DNA of 25,651 nt from Kiritimatiellia bacterium (GTDB lineage: Bacteria; Verrucomicrobiota; Kiritimatiellia; RFP12; UBA1067), in the NCBI GenBank assembly GCA_016302985.1, contig JAEDMN010000014.1, forward strand, positions 1-25,651, read 5' to 3'. The notes below the pieces were generated by a model. That model had not been told where the DNA came from. It saw only the letters and a program-made list of their open reading frames with translations, and did no database searches. A program made the translations under genes and the position numbers. Below, one piece after another: positions 7,299 through 15,533 of the stretch (the stretch's first letter is position 1; each line of letters opens with the position of its first letter).

Positions 7299-7554
7299 TG
7301 TCAAATCCCCCGGTCTCGGCAAATTCGAGAATCAGGTGCGCCGTGCTTTCCAGGACATGCGACAGGCGCGCCATGTCCCCTGCGGAGAAGCCGTAGACGT
7401 CCTCCCACCGATACCCCGGGAGGTAGCATGTCGCGCGGTGGAAACAGTCCTTCGCATCCGGACGCTCCATGTAGACTTTCACACGCCCATCGGCCAGCTT
7501 CTCGGAGTGGACGATTTCCGTCCCGTCATCCAACGTCATGAATGGATACATCAT
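7282..7554 (-). CDS. Small conserved-looking protein paired with DUF4160
   Basis: This 90-aa acidic protein begins MMYPFMTLDDGTEIVHSEKL, has a central VKVYMERPDAKDCFHRATCY and LPGYRWEDVYGFS, and ends LILEFAETGGFDNASGF. It has no signal peptide or membrane segment. I know similar small proteins ahead of DUF4160 genes in gut bacteria but no named function. The start at 7554 is chosen because AGGAGG (7562-7567) is 7 bases upstream; the ATG at 7560 would leave only 1 base. Its end overlaps the DUF4160 start by 17 bases. An antitoxin-like or regulatory partner is one possibility, purely from arrangement. Confidence 0.7.
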   Translation of the reverse strand: MMYPFMTLDDGTEIVHSEKLADGRVKVYMERPDAKDCFHRATCYLPGYRWEDVYGFSAGDMARLSHVLESTAHLILEFAETGGFDNASGF

Positions 7555-7579
7555 TTCCATGCCTCCTCTCTCGGGAGCA

Positions 7580-7588
7580 AGTATATCA
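7580..7588 (-). promoter_or_regulatory. Extended -10 promoter for the DUF4160 pair
   Basis: On the minus strand, TGA-TATACT (-10 TATACT 7580-7585, TGA 7586-7588) lies 13 bases upstream of the AGGAGG ribosome site of the gene starting at 7554. No good -35 is visible at 17 bases, which is compatible with an extended -10 promoter. Confidence 0.4.
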
Positions 7589-7590
7589 AA

Positions 7591-7778
7591 TTACGGGAGG
7601 TGGGGACGGAGCGCGTCGAACCAGACGAACCAGATGGTGAACACCTCGCTGTCGAGCGTGAGATGGAGCGGACGGTGGAAGAGACCGTCGTTCGCGCGCG
7701 CGTGCAGCGGCTTGCCGCGGCGAGGGAGGGGCGCGCAGACAGGAGCACGACGCCGAGGAACAACAGGACGCTCTTCAT
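7591..7778 (-). pseudogene. Remnant of a secreted protein: signal peptide plus out-of-frame tail
   Basis: An ATG at 7778, preceded by GGAGAG, opens a clean signal peptide, MKSVLLFLGVVLLSARPSLA. Straight afterwards this frame turns into Ser/Arg-rich noise. Another frame instead becomes protein-like: RGKPLHARANDGLFHRP, then LHLTLDSEVFTIWFVWFDAL, then RPHLP and a TAA at 7591-7593. The simplest reading is a secreted protein that lost its whole middle and now has head and tail in different frames. The tail 'RPLHLTLDSEVFTIWF' reminds me of the C-terminal strands of GH16-like lectin-fold enzymes, but this is weak. It lies 42 bases behind the pectate-lyase-like gene, so it was probably in the same operon. 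Confidence 0.55.
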
Positions 7779-7820
7779 TCGGAGCTCTCCGATGGGGAAC
7801 GGCGGGGCACCGTCCCTCTG

Positions 7821-8963
7821 CTACTTGAACCGCTCGACGCGGAAGTGCTTCGCCCCGTGAACCGGGAAGACCGGTTCGCCGTAGCCGGGATGGTACTTCA
7901 CCGAGCCGCGCAGGCGGTTGCCGGGATCGTAGACGCCGTGTTCGAGGCGCGAGACGGCGGGCTTGCAGAATCCGCCCGGCTCGTAGTCGATCGACCCGAT
8001 CTCGACGTTGACGGTCGCAGGCTCATGCCCGAAGAGGCGTCCCTCGGTGGTCGTCACGATCCGCCGGTTGTGCTGTGCGACGACGTGGTGGATCACGGAG
8101 AGATGGGTCGCGTCGAAAAAGGCGAGCGCGTTCTCGCAGTTGTGGACGTAGAGGTAGCTCGCGACGACGTGCTCGCCCATGACGAAGCCGTAGCGGAAGC
8201 CCTGCACGGCCACGTTGTCCAGCACCTGGTTGTCGTTCTGGTCGCCCGAGAGCATGAGGCCGACCGTGTGGCAGGGATTGGGCTGGAGCTCCTTGCCGAG
8301 CCGCGTGTCGCCGACGTTGTCCCCCAGGCAGAACTGGCAGTCGCGGATGTTGACGCGGGCGACGTTCTGCAGGTTGCAGGCGCTGACCGTCGGATACATC
8401 TTTTCATGGTCGAGCTTCACGCGGAACTCGAGGTTCGCGATGGAGACCTGGGTCGCGGAGAAGCGGCCCCTGCAGCTGTCCCCCTCGACGCAGCCGAGCA
8501 GGGACCACGGACGCGCGGACGGATCATGCTCCTCGGGCGCGTCCCAGTCGCTGAAGAGGCAGGTGTTGGGCATGCCCATCGTGCCGAACGTCGTAGGCGT
8601 GAAACGACTCTTCACCGCCTCCTTCGGCCGAACCTGGTAGGAATAGAGCAGCTTGCAGGGCATCTCGCCCTCGAAGTAGAGGTTGACGTTCCGGAGCGGC
8701 GGAACGACGAGCTGCGCGCGGCACGGCCGCCCATTCGCGAATTCGCGCGCCGGCGCGGCGATGCGGTAGCCCTTCGGCGAATAGGGGATCACGATCTTGC
8801 CGCCGCCCTGCGCGGCCGTCGCGTCGATGGCGGCCTGGATCGCGGCGGTGTCGTCGGTGACGCCGTCGCCCTTCGCGCCGAAGTCGCGTACATTCACGGC
8901 GGCGAACAACGATCCGGCCGCGCAGAGCGCGACGAGGAAGGAAAGCGTTTCAACGAGTTTCAT
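7821..8963 (-). CDS. Pectate-lyase-like right-handed beta-helix protein
   Basis: This 380-aa secreted protein has a signal peptide (MKLVETLSFLVALCAAGSLF). It is followed at about residues 24-38 by NVRDFGAKGDGVTDDTAAIQ, the canonical N-terminal motif of the Pectate_lyase_3/GH28-like beta-helix family. The remainder (INLEFRVKL..., VARVNIRDCQFCLG, QVLDNVAVQGFRYGF, YLYVHNCENALAF) shows the spaced Val/Ile/Asn pattern of stacked helix coils. The fold suggests binding or cleavage of a uronate or other acidic polysaccharide. I see no residue set that fixes lyase versus hydrolase activity. The start at 8963 is an ATG only 6 bases behind a TATAAT box with no ribosome site, so the mRNA looks leaderless. 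The upstream extension of the frame has no signal peptide and would run through the promoter. Confidence 0.8.
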   Translation of the reverse strand: MKLVETLSFLVALCAAGSLFAAVNVRDFGAKGDGVTDDTAAIQAAIDATAAQGGGKIVIPYSPKGYRIAAPAREFANGRPCRAQLVVPPLRNVNLYFEGEMPCKLLYSYQVRPKEAVKSRFTPTTFGTMGMPNTCLFSDWDAPEEHDPSARPWSLLGCVEGDSCRGRFSATQVSIANLEFRVKLDHEKMYPTVSACNLQNVARVNIRDCQFCLGDNVGDTRLGKELQPNPCHTVGLMLSGDQNDNQVLDNVAVQGFRYGFVMGEHVVASYLYVHNCENALAFFDATHLSVIHHVVAQHNRRIVTTTEGRLFGHEPATVNVEIGSIDYEPGGFCKPAVSRLEHGVYDPGNRLRGSVKYHPGYGEPVFPVHGAKHFRVERFK

Positions 8964-8969
8964 GGCGGA

Positions 8970-8998
8970 ATTATAGTTGATTCCGCAATCCCGGGCAA
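8970..8998 (-). promoter_or_regulatory. Strong sigma70-type promoter of the beta-helix gene
   Basis: On the minus strand, TTGCCC (-35, 8993-8998), a 17-base spacer and a perfect TATAAT (-10, 8970-8975) are followed after 6 bases (TCCGCC) by the ATG at 8961-8963. Transcription should begin at or next to the ATG. The spacer and -35 contain GCCCGGGATT (8987-8996), a 10-mer repeated at the GH2 promoter. Confidence 0.65.
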
Positions 8999-9009
8999 GA
9001 GAACCGGCC

Positions 9010-10191
9010 TCAGGGACGGAAGGCGCGGATGACCGCCCGCGTGACCGCATCGTAGTTGTCGTAGTCGACGCATTCCATCGAGATGCCGTCGCCGCCGCAT
9101 CGGGCCGCGAGCTCCAGCAGGCGCTGCGCGGCCGCGGCGGACGAGAGGCCCGTGCGCCGGCGGTAGGACGGGATGCCGGTCTTCGCGTAGTCGTACATGC
9201 TGACGGGGAAGTAGACCTTCGCGCGCCCCTTCTCCGCGACGACGCCGCGGTAGACGCGCTCCGTCTCCCGCCAGACGTCGGGGGCGTCGAGTGTCTCGCG
9301 CGCGACGCACATGACGATCAGCCCGTCGACGGTGCCGTCCGCCGCGAGCGCCCGCCAGTCCACGCCGCGGTGGATACGGTCGTAGTCCCGGTCGACGGGA
9401 CGGCCCGCCTGGTTGATGCCGAGCAGCAGGCGCACCTTCCGTCCCGACGCGTCGAGGTGGCGGCGGAGCGCGCGGAAATAGGCATGCTGGAACGCCATCG
9501 CAAGCGCGGACCAGCGCGGGTCCGTGTAGTCGGGCAGCGGCTCGCCGGGATACGTCCGCGCCCAGGCTTCCTTCATCGGCCCCACGTACTCCCAGGCCGG
9601 CGTCCAGCCGCCGTTGCGGAACATGTCGACGTAGACGATGTCCGCGCCGCGTTCCAGCAGTTCGTCGACGAGCCGCAGCTTGTGCGCGACGACCTCGGGG
9701 TGGGACAGCGAGGCGCGCGCGCCAATCGGCATGCCCGCCTTCGTCACGCACCAGTACTGCGGATGCTCCAGGTTCCACTGCCCGTAGGTGAAGTGCGCCC
9801 AGTGCGCCTCCTCGAACGGCCAGTGCACGCCCTTCGCGAGGCCGCGCCGGCCGAGTTCGGACATCGCAAGGCGGAAGACGTCCACTTCGGGACGGTCCAG
9901 ACGCAGCCAGCCGAAGACGCGGCGGGATTCAGGGATACGCAGCTTCTCAACGGGGCATTCCGTTCGCACCGGAGGTTCCTCCGCGGACGCGTACCGCATC
10001 GTGGCGCCCGTACAGTTGCGCCACAGCACCGTGTCGCAGCCCGTCTCCAGAACATGCTCGAGCACCTGGACGTTGCCCGTGGTGGTCTCGACGTCGAACG
10101 TGCGCGCGAAGTCGTAGCTGTCCAGCAGCGCGATCTTCTCGAATCCGAACGCGGAGACGGCGCACAGCGAGAGCAGGAGGGCGAACTTCAT
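9010..10191 (-). CDS. Secreted TIM-barrel glycoside-hydrolase-like protein
   Basis: This 393-aa protein has a signal peptide (MKFALLLSLCAVSAFGFEKI). The mature part looks like a (beta/alpha)8 barrel of the hypothetical-glycosidase (GHL/GH10-like) kind. Examples are VHWPFEEAHWAHFTYGQW, LLERGADIVYVDMFRNGGW with acidic residues at a strand end, VRLLLGINQAGRP, DGLIVMCVARETLD, KVYFPVSMYDYAKTG and DGISMECVDYDNYD. I cannot assign it to a numbered family or name the catalytic acids with confidence. Its ATG overlaps the stop of the PD40 gene (ATGA, 10188-10191), so translation is coupled. It is the last of three genes in an operon headed by the GH2 gene, which supports a role in glycan breakdown. Confidence 0.7.
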   Translation of the reverse strand: MKFALLLSLCAVSAFGFEKIALLDSYDFARTFDVETTTGNVQVLEHVLETGCDTVLWRNCTGATMRYASAEEPPVRTECPVEKLRIPESRRVFGWLRLDRPEVDVFRLAMSELGRRGLAKGVHWPFEEAHWAHFTYGQWNLEHPQYWCVTKAGMPIGARASLSHPEVVAHKLRLVDELLERGADIVYVDMFRNGGWTPAWEYVGPMKEAWARTYPGEPLPDYTDPRWSALAMAFQHAYFRALRRHLDASGRKVRLLLGINQAGRPVDRDYDRIHRGVDWRALAADGTVDGLIVMCVARETLDAPDVWRETERVYRGVVAEKGRAKVYFPVSMYDYAKTGIPSYRRRTGLSSAAAAQRLLELAARCGGDGISMECVDYDNYDAVTRAVIRAFRP

Positions 10192-11573
10192 TTCACCACC
10201 TCCTCGAAGAACGCGGCGCGGGTGAGCGGCTTCGCCAGCGCCTCCGGCCAGGCGTGCGAAAGCTCGACGGACCGGACCTCGCCGGGGAACTTGTTCCCCT
10301 TCAGCACGCGAACCGGTTCGGCGGACAGCTTCAGATAGCCGTCGTCGTGCCGGACGACGTCCAGTTCGCCGTTCACGGACAGGTACAGCTCGTCGCGGGT
10401 GCGGACGCAGACGGCTTCGACCTCCTCGCCGTTCTTGAAGACGTGGCGGCTCGGCAGCCACACATAGCGACCGTCGGGACCGCGTGTCGCGAAGCACAGT
10501 TCGCCCGTCTCGCGGAAGAACAGCTGGAGCCCCAGCGGATGCTCGGGGTAGATGGCCTGGAAGACATGGGCGAGCGCCTTCACGGGGCGATAGCGGAACT
10601 TCGCGCGCACGCACCGCACGTCCGCAAGCGGATCCGGTTCGGTGGGGACGGAGTCCGGCGACGGGAGGTCGTCCGCGGCGAGCGGCCGCGCGTAGACGGT
10701 GCCCGCGCGGTCGTAGACGAGGCGTCGGCCGTTGTCCGCGAAGGACGGGTTGCGGCCATCCGCGACGCGGCGCAGCGCGCCCGAGCGGACGTGCATCAGA
10801 TAGATTCCCCAGCCCGGATCCCCGGGCGTGAAGCCGGTGAACGCGAGATGGACGCCGTCCGGATGCCAGGCCGGCGCGTACGCGCACATCGTCCGCGGCG
10901 TCAGGGGCAGGATGCGCCGGGGATTGTCCACGCGGGCCAGCAGCAGACGCCAGGTCTGCGCGAAGGCCGCGGACTGCGCCCAGACGAGTAGGCGGCCGTC
11001 CGGCGAGACGCGCGGTCCCGTCACGCCGCCCTTGGTCCCCACGGCCTCGTGCACGCAGACCGTCCGGCCGTCGGGATCGACACGGTAGAGATAGGCGGCG
11101 TTGATGAAGTCGCCCGGCGCCTCGCGTCCTTCGGTGCCTCGGGTCGACGAGCAGTAGATGCGGCCGTCGGGCGCGAAGGCGGCGGAATACTCGCGCACGC
11201 GCCCCGTCGTGAGGCGGCGGTTCGCGCCGTCCTTCCAGAGCCAGAGGTTGCAGCCGTCCGCAGAGCGCGCACGGTCGGCGGCGAAGGCCGTCTCGCGCGA
11301 ATGGCCCCAGGTGTAGAGCACGGAGCCGTCCGGACCCCAGGTCGGCTGGAGGGCGTTGCCGCCGTCCGTGCGGACCCATGTCTCCGTCCCCGTCGCGACA
11401 TCGCGGATGCCGACGCGGAAGCCGTCGCCGACCTGCCGCTGGAACAGCAGCTTCATCCCATCGGGGGAGAAGCTCGCCTCCTCGCCCGCGAGCAGTTCGA
11501 TTTCGGAGGCACTAGCCGCAAGCCCAAGGGCGCAGCACCCCAGCACGGCGACTCCTGCACGGACGGCGCGCAT
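10188..11573 (-). CDS. Secreted TolB-like PD40 beta-propeller protein
   Basis: This 461-aa protein has a signal peptide (MRAVRAGVAVLGCCALGLAA). Successive PD40 blades follow: EEASFSPDGMKLLFQRQ, LQPTWGPDGSVLYTWG, YSAAFAPDGRIYCSSTRG, GPRVSPDGRLLVWAQS and APAWHPDGVHLAFTGF. The last part, roughly 330-461 (AIYPEHPLGLQLFFRETGEL, DELYLSVNGELDVV), looks like a concanavalin/LamG-type beta-sandwich used for carbohydrate binding. It has no catalytic motif that I can see. The start at 11573 is set by AGGGA 6 bases upstream and by the signal peptide. It lies 41 bases behind the GH2 gene and overlaps the TIM-barrel gene by 4 bases. A likely role is glycan binding in the periplasm or at the surface. Confidence 0.75.
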   Translation of the reverse strand: MRAVRAGVAVLGCCALGLAASASEIELLAGEEASFSPDGMKLLFQRQVGDGFRVGIRDVATGTETWVRTDGGNALQPTWGPDGSVLYTWGHSRETAFAADRARSADGCNLWLWKDGANRRLTTGRVREYSAAFAPDGRIYCSSTRGTEGREAPGDFINAAYLYRVDPDGRTVCVHEAVGTKGGVTGPRVSPDGRLLVWAQSAAFAQTWRLLLARVDNPRRILPLTPRTMCAYAPAWHPDGVHLAFTGFTPGDPGWGIYLMHVRSGALRRVADGRNPSFADNGRRLVYDRAGTVYARPLAADDLPSPDSVPTEPDPLADVRCVRAKFRYRPVKALAHVFQAIYPEHPLGLQLFFRETGELCFATRGPDGRYVWLPSRHVFKNGEEVEAVCVRTRDELYLSVNGELDVVRHDDGYLKLSAEPVRVLKGNKFPGEVRSVELSHAWPEALAKPLTRAAFFEEVVK

Positions 11574-11614
11574 GGGGTTCCCTACGACCAGTGTCGGAAT
11601 CACAGTCCTGACGA

Positions 11615-13450
11615 TCACTTCACCCGCGAGGTGATCTTCTCGTGGGCGGCCTTCAGGACGGCCGGATTGTACTTGAGGACCTTGCGGTCGTAGGTCAGGA
11701 GGCCGTTGATCTCGATCTCGACGTCCGTCGTCTGCGTGTAGACGCTGCCGCCGAGGCCCTTGGACGCGAGGTCGGCGACCTGGTCCATGAGGCCGAGGTA
11801 GGTCTTCTCGAGGCCTTCGCGCGTCTTCGTGTCCTCGATGCCACCATAGCCCCAGCTGCCCTTCGTCGTCTTCCAGAGGTGGCCCTCGACAGGGTGGCCG
11901 AGACCGCCGAATTCGCCGAGGAACGACACGCGGCGGTCGTTCACTGCGAACATCTGGGGCCCACGGTACAGATGGGCGTCCACGGCGTCGGCGGCCTCGC
12001 AGACGCCGGCGGGCTTGTGCCGCGTCAGCACGCGCTTGTCCCAGGCCTTCCAGCCCTCGGGCAGGAGGTGGCCGCCCTCCCAGTCCCAGCACCCGGAGGG
12101 GCCGTTGACGAGACGGGACGGATCATAGCGGCGCACGAAGTCGAGCGTCGAGTGGGTGAGGAATTCGCCGGGCTGCGTCCAGCCCTCGTTGTAGGGCACC
12201 CACATCACGATCGAGGGCACGGAGTAGAGGTTGTCCATCAGCTCCTTGAGTTCCTGGCGGTAGAGGCCGTAGCGCTTCGTCGTCGCCGCGAGCACCGGAT
12301 CCTTCCAGCTGCCGCTGCCGCTCGGCATGTCCTGCAGCACGAGCAGGCCCATCTTGTCGCAGAGCGCGTAGTAGCGCATCGGCTCGACCTTGATGTGCTT
12401 GCGCATCATGTTGAAGCCGCAGTCCTTGAGCGTCTGGATGTCGAACGCCATCGCCTCCTCGGAGGGCGGCGTCAGCAGGCCGTCGGGCCACCAGCCCTGG
12501 TCCAGCGTGCCGATGATGAAGTAGGGCTTGTTGTTCAGGAAGAAGCGCAGGTAGCCGTCCTTGTCCTTGCCCTTCGAGAACTTGCGCATGCCGAAGTAGC
12601 CATCGAAGGCGTCGGCGCCGAACTTCGCCTTGAAGGAGTAGAGGTTCGGAGCCTCGGGACTCCAGAGCTTGAAGTCCTGCGGCATCTTCACGACGACACC
12701 CTTCGGCGCGCCGTTCTTCGCCGTGGCGACCTTGCGGCCCTCGGCGTCGAAGACATCGATCTCGACCGGCATCTCGGGCGAGGGTCCGACCGTCTTGAAC
12801 GTGAAGGAGACCTCGCCCTTGTCGATGTCCGGCACGGCACGGTAGGACTCGACGTAGTTCTCGGCGACCTCCTCCATCCACACCGTCTGCCAGATGCCGG
12901 AGACGCGCGTGTAGAAGCAGCCCTGCGGGTTGAAGCTCTGCTTGCCGCGGGAGTTCACGTAATCCTCCGTCGGATCCCACACGCAGAGCGTCAGTTCGTT
13001 CTCGCCGGCCTTCACGTAGTCCGTGATGTCGAGCGTGAACGGGTTCTGGCCGCCCTCGTGCGGCACGTCCGTGACCTCCTGGTGGCCGATGAACACCATC
13101 GTGCGGAAATCGACCGCGCCGAAGTGGAGGAGAATGCGCTTGCCGGGCTGCGGGTTGCAGGTGATCCTGCGCGTGTACCAGAGGAACTCGTCCGGCTGGA
13201 TCAGGCGGCCGACGCCCGAGAGCTTCGACTCGATCGCGAACGGCACGAGGATCTTGCCCTCCCAGGCCGTGGGCCGGCCGGGCGTGTTCGTGACGCTCGT
13301 CACCGCCCAGTCCCAGGTGCCGTTCAGGTTCGTCCAGTTCGCACGCACCATCTGGGGACGCGGATAATCGCGCCACGCGTTTTCAGGAGTGACCCTTTCG
13401 CCCCAGGTCGTCATCATCGCCGCCGCGGCGGCCGCCATCAGAAGTCCCAT
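11615..13450 (-). CDS. Glycoside hydrolase family 2 enzyme
   Basis: This 611-aa GH2 protein probably acts as a beta-glycosidase (galactosidase, glucuronidase or mannosidase type). It has the family order. The sugar-binding jelly roll comes first (NGTWDWAV, FLWYTRRITCNPQPGKR, RILLHFGAVDFRTMVFIGHQ), followed by an Ig-like domain (VSFTFKTVGPS). The TIM barrel (YFGMRKF, FIIGTLDQGWWPDGL, GFNMMRKHIKVEP) carries the acid/base in MWVPYNEGWTQ (Glu422) and the nucleophile in SFLGEFGGLG (Glu513). It is short for GH2 and lacks extra C-terminal domains. The N-terminus MGLLMAAAAAAMMTTWG is a weak signal peptide. The start is supported by AAAGGAAAGAG just upstream. It is the first gene of a three-gene operon with the PD40 and TIM-barrel genes. 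Substrate is not decided by the sequence. Confidence 0.88.
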   Translation of the reverse strand: MGLLMAAAAAAMMTTWGERVTPENAWRDYPRPQMVRANWTNLNGTWDWAVTSVTNTPGRPTAWEGKILVPFAIESKLSGVGRLIQPDEFLWYTRRITCNPQPGKRILLHFGAVDFRTMVFIGHQEVTDVPHEGGQNPFTLDITDYVKAGENELTLCVWDPTEDYVNSRGKQSFNPQGCFYTRVSGIWQTVWMEEVAENYVESYRAVPDIDKGEVSFTFKTVGPSPEMPVEIDVFDAEGRKVATAKNGAPKGVVVKMPQDFKLWSPEAPNLYSFKAKFGADAFDGYFGMRKFSKGKDKDGYLRFFLNNKPYFIIGTLDQGWWPDGLLTPPSEEAMAFDIQTLKDCGFNMMRKHIKVEPMRYYALCDKMGLLVLQDMPSGSGSWKDPVLAATTKRYGLYRQELKELMDNLYSVPSIVMWVPYNEGWTQPGEFLTHSTLDFVRRYDPSRLVNGPSGCWDWEGGHLLPEGWKAWDKRVLTRHKPAGVCEAADAVDAHLYRGPQMFAVNDRRVSFLGEFGGLGHPVEGHLWKTTKGSWGYGGIEDTKTREGLEKTYLGLMDQVADLASKGLGGSVYTQTTDVEIEINGLLTYDRKVLKYNPAVLKAAHEKITSRVK

Positions 13451-13486
13451 CTCTTTCCTTTCGATTCCAGGTTCAATTGCCTGCGC

Positions 13487-13495
13487 ATTATAGCA
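13487..13495 (-). promoter_or_regulatory. Extended -10 promoter of the GH2 operon
   Basis: On the minus strand, TTTTGC-TATAAT-GCG gives a perfect -10 (13487-13492) with TGC directly before it. No -35 match is seen at 16-18 bases. A copy of GCCCGGGATT (13502-13511) lies just upstream, as at the 8970-8998 promoter. The leader to the ATG at 13450 is about 30 bases and contains the ribosome site. Confidence 0.5.
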
Positions 13496-13525
13496 AAATC
13501 AAATCCCGGGCATGCCACCGGCGGT

Positions 13526-15496
13526 TCATTTCGCCTTCTTGGGAGCGAACAGCCGGTCCAGCAGGTGGAGCGGGTTTTTGCTGTACGTCCACTTCGGGTC
13601 GTCAAGCGACCCCTTGACGGTGAAATCCAGCAGGGGGCGCGAGACCCAGGAAAGCGCACGCCCCCAGTCCCATTTCAGGAGATTGACGCGCACCGAGAAG
13701 TCGAGCTCGTCCGCGACGAGGTCGTACGACCCCGCCCCTGCGACGGAGAGCACGCTCCCCTCGATCAGCATGTTCGACGTGCGGAAGACGCCGTTGGACA
13801 GCGTAAAGTCCAGGCGGGAGCGTGTGAAGTCGAGCGTCAGCGGCTTGCCCGAGAGGTGCAGCGTGTCGGACAGGACCTTCGGCAGACCGGCCAGGACCTT
13901 GACCTGGACCAGCTTGCCGTCCCGGTATTCGACATGGCCGCCGCCGTTGAGGTGCGCGACCGCGTTGGTCCCGACAAGCCCCGCGAGCTTCACGACGCCA
14001 TCCAGCCGCCCGTTCATGCCCTCGGACTCCATGCCAAAGGCCTCCGACAGGTCGGCCAGCGGGATGTTCGTGCAGACCAGGTCCACGTCAAAACGCGCCG
14101 GCGGCGTCCAGCAGTCGCGGAACGCCAGCACGGCATGGCCGGAGACATCCCCGCCGCGCAGGGATCGGGCCCGGGCCTCGGAGAACGTGACCGTCGTCCC
14201 CTTGACGTCGAAGCGCGTCTCCGCGTCGCGCAGGGGGATGTCGAACAACGACCCCGTCCGGAACGCCAGCGTGCCCGCGAGGTCGTTCAGCTGCGGATGG
14301 CGGTCCGGCTTGACGGCCAGCCGCCCCTTGAGGGAGACTCGCGGCGGCGCGCCCGTGATGCAGAGGCTTTCAAGCGTCCCGTCGTTCAACGCGTCCGCGA
14401 TGTCAAGCGCGTTGCTCAGCGAGGTCTCGCTTCGCACGTCGAAGTCCACATAGCCAACGTCGTTCGTATTGACGTAGCGGATGCCGCCGTCCATGTGCGT
14501 GCCATCCGCCAGGACGACATCGGAGAGGTTCACATGGATGTCCGCGTTCTGGTAGGTATCGCGCACGAAGACCCGGATGTCCAGGTTGCCGTCCGTGCTC
14601 TTCAACGGCACGCCGAGGTAGCGCCCGCCCTGTGGATGGAGGTCGATCGAGAGGTGCAGGTCGTTGTTCCGGAGGTTGACGTCGTACCGGCAGGACGCGG
14701 GGATGGGCGGCTCGATGTTCGTGAACGCGTCGATGAACTGGTAGGAATTGGTGATGTCGATCGCGACCAGCATGGGACGCACGTTGTGCTGCCGGACCAG
14801 ACCATGCACCTCGCCGCGGACCCGCTGGGCCGCGAGGTCCAGCTCCATGCCGCCCTCCAGGGCCATGCGCGCATCCGTATCCGCCAGCTCCATCCGCATG
14901 CGCTCCGCGCGCAGCCCGTCCGGCGTCACCTCCACGCGGGGGATGTCGACGTACCGCGGTGCCACGCTGAGGATGTCCGGACGCTCCAGCCGCAGGTAGA
15001 ACGGACGCAGGAACGGGAGATCCAGGTGGACGGGCTCGTCCACCTCGCGGAAATCGGGTTCGCCCGGATACTCGATGGAGTCGGGGACGTAGTAGCCCTC
15101 GGGCAGACGCGGATAGGACAACCCCTCCACCGTCACGCCACGCAACAGACGGGACCGACGCCACGGGAACTGAAGCAGATCAAGGTCGAAATCGACGCGC
15201 GCCGCCGACAGCACCAGCTTCTGCGCCTTGTCCTTCTGGTGCGGATGCGCTCGCCGCTTGAGCACGCGCAGATTCCGGACCGTCACGCCGCGCGAGAACC
15301 GAAATGAAGCCGAGTCGACCTGGACGACGACACTTGAACAGGAACGGGACAGATACGCCGTGACGCGCGAAAGAACCGGTCGGGGAATCTCCTGCTGGAA
15401 GCAGAGCATCTGGACAAGGAGAATGACGGCGAAGACAAGAACCGCAACAAACGAATAAAGAATAATCCGCGCGAAAATCTTGACTGCCATCCTCAT
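13526..15496 (-). CDS. AsmA/TamB-like envelope protein
   Basis: This 656-aa protein has one N-terminal membrane anchor (IFARIILYSFVAVLVFAVIL, about residues 7-26) and a long periplasmic part made of beta-rich repeats. Examples are VVQVDSASFRFSRGVTVRNL, LDIRVFVRDTYQNADIHVNL and GKPLTLDFTRSRLDFTLSNG. The last region, GVFRTSNMLIEGSVLSVAGA then GSYDLVADELDFSVRVNL, and LDFTVKGSLDDPKW at the end are typical of AsmA/DUF3971-type proteins. These are thought to move phospholipids to, or regulate assembly of, the outer membrane. The start at 15496 is chosen from the ATG with GAGG about 10 bases upstream; an in-frame TTG at 15517 and an ATG at 15490 are alternatives. It sits 37 bases behind tRNA-Glu without a promoter or terminator in between. 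Confidence 0.78.
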   Translation of the reverse strand: MRMAVKIFARIILYSFVAVLVFAVILLVQMLCFQQEIPRPVLSRVTAYLSRSCSSVVVQVDSASFRFSRGVTVRNLRVLKRRAHPHQKDKAQKLVLSAARVDFDLDLLQFPWRRSRLLRGVTVEGLSYPRLPEGYYVPDSIEYPGEPDFREVDEPVHLDLPFLRPFYLRLERPDILSVAPRYVDIPRVEVTPDGLRAERMRMELADTDARMALEGGMELDLAAQRVRGEVHGLVRQHNVRPMLVAIDITNSYQFIDAFTNIEPPIPASCRYDVNLRNNDLHLSIDLHPQGGRYLGVPLKSTDGNLDIRVFVRDTYQNADIHVNLSDVVLADGTHMDGGIRYVNTNDVGYVDFDVRSETSLSNALDIADALNDGTLESLCITGAPPRVSLKGRLAVKPDRHPQLNDLAGTLAFRTGSLFDIPLRDAETRFDVKGTTVTFSEARARSLRGGDVSGHAVLAFRDCWTPPARFDVDLVCTNIPLADLSEAFGMESEGMNGRLDGVVKLAGLVGTNAVAHLNGGGHVEYRDGKLVQVKVLAGLPKVLSDTLHLSGKPLTLDFTRSRLDFTLSNGVFRTSNMLIEGSVLSVAGAGSYDLVADELDFSVRVNLLKWDWGRALSWVSRPLLDFTVKGSLDDPKWTYSKNPLHLLDRLFAPKKAK

Positions 15497-15533
15497 TTCG
15501 CAAACACCTCTGTGCAATCGAAATGAACCGGAT

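Noticed and set aside
11642..15307. A 1221-codon open frame on the plus strand
   Set aside because: It runs antisense across the GH2 and AsmA-like genes, including their intergenic promoter, and has low-complexity composition.
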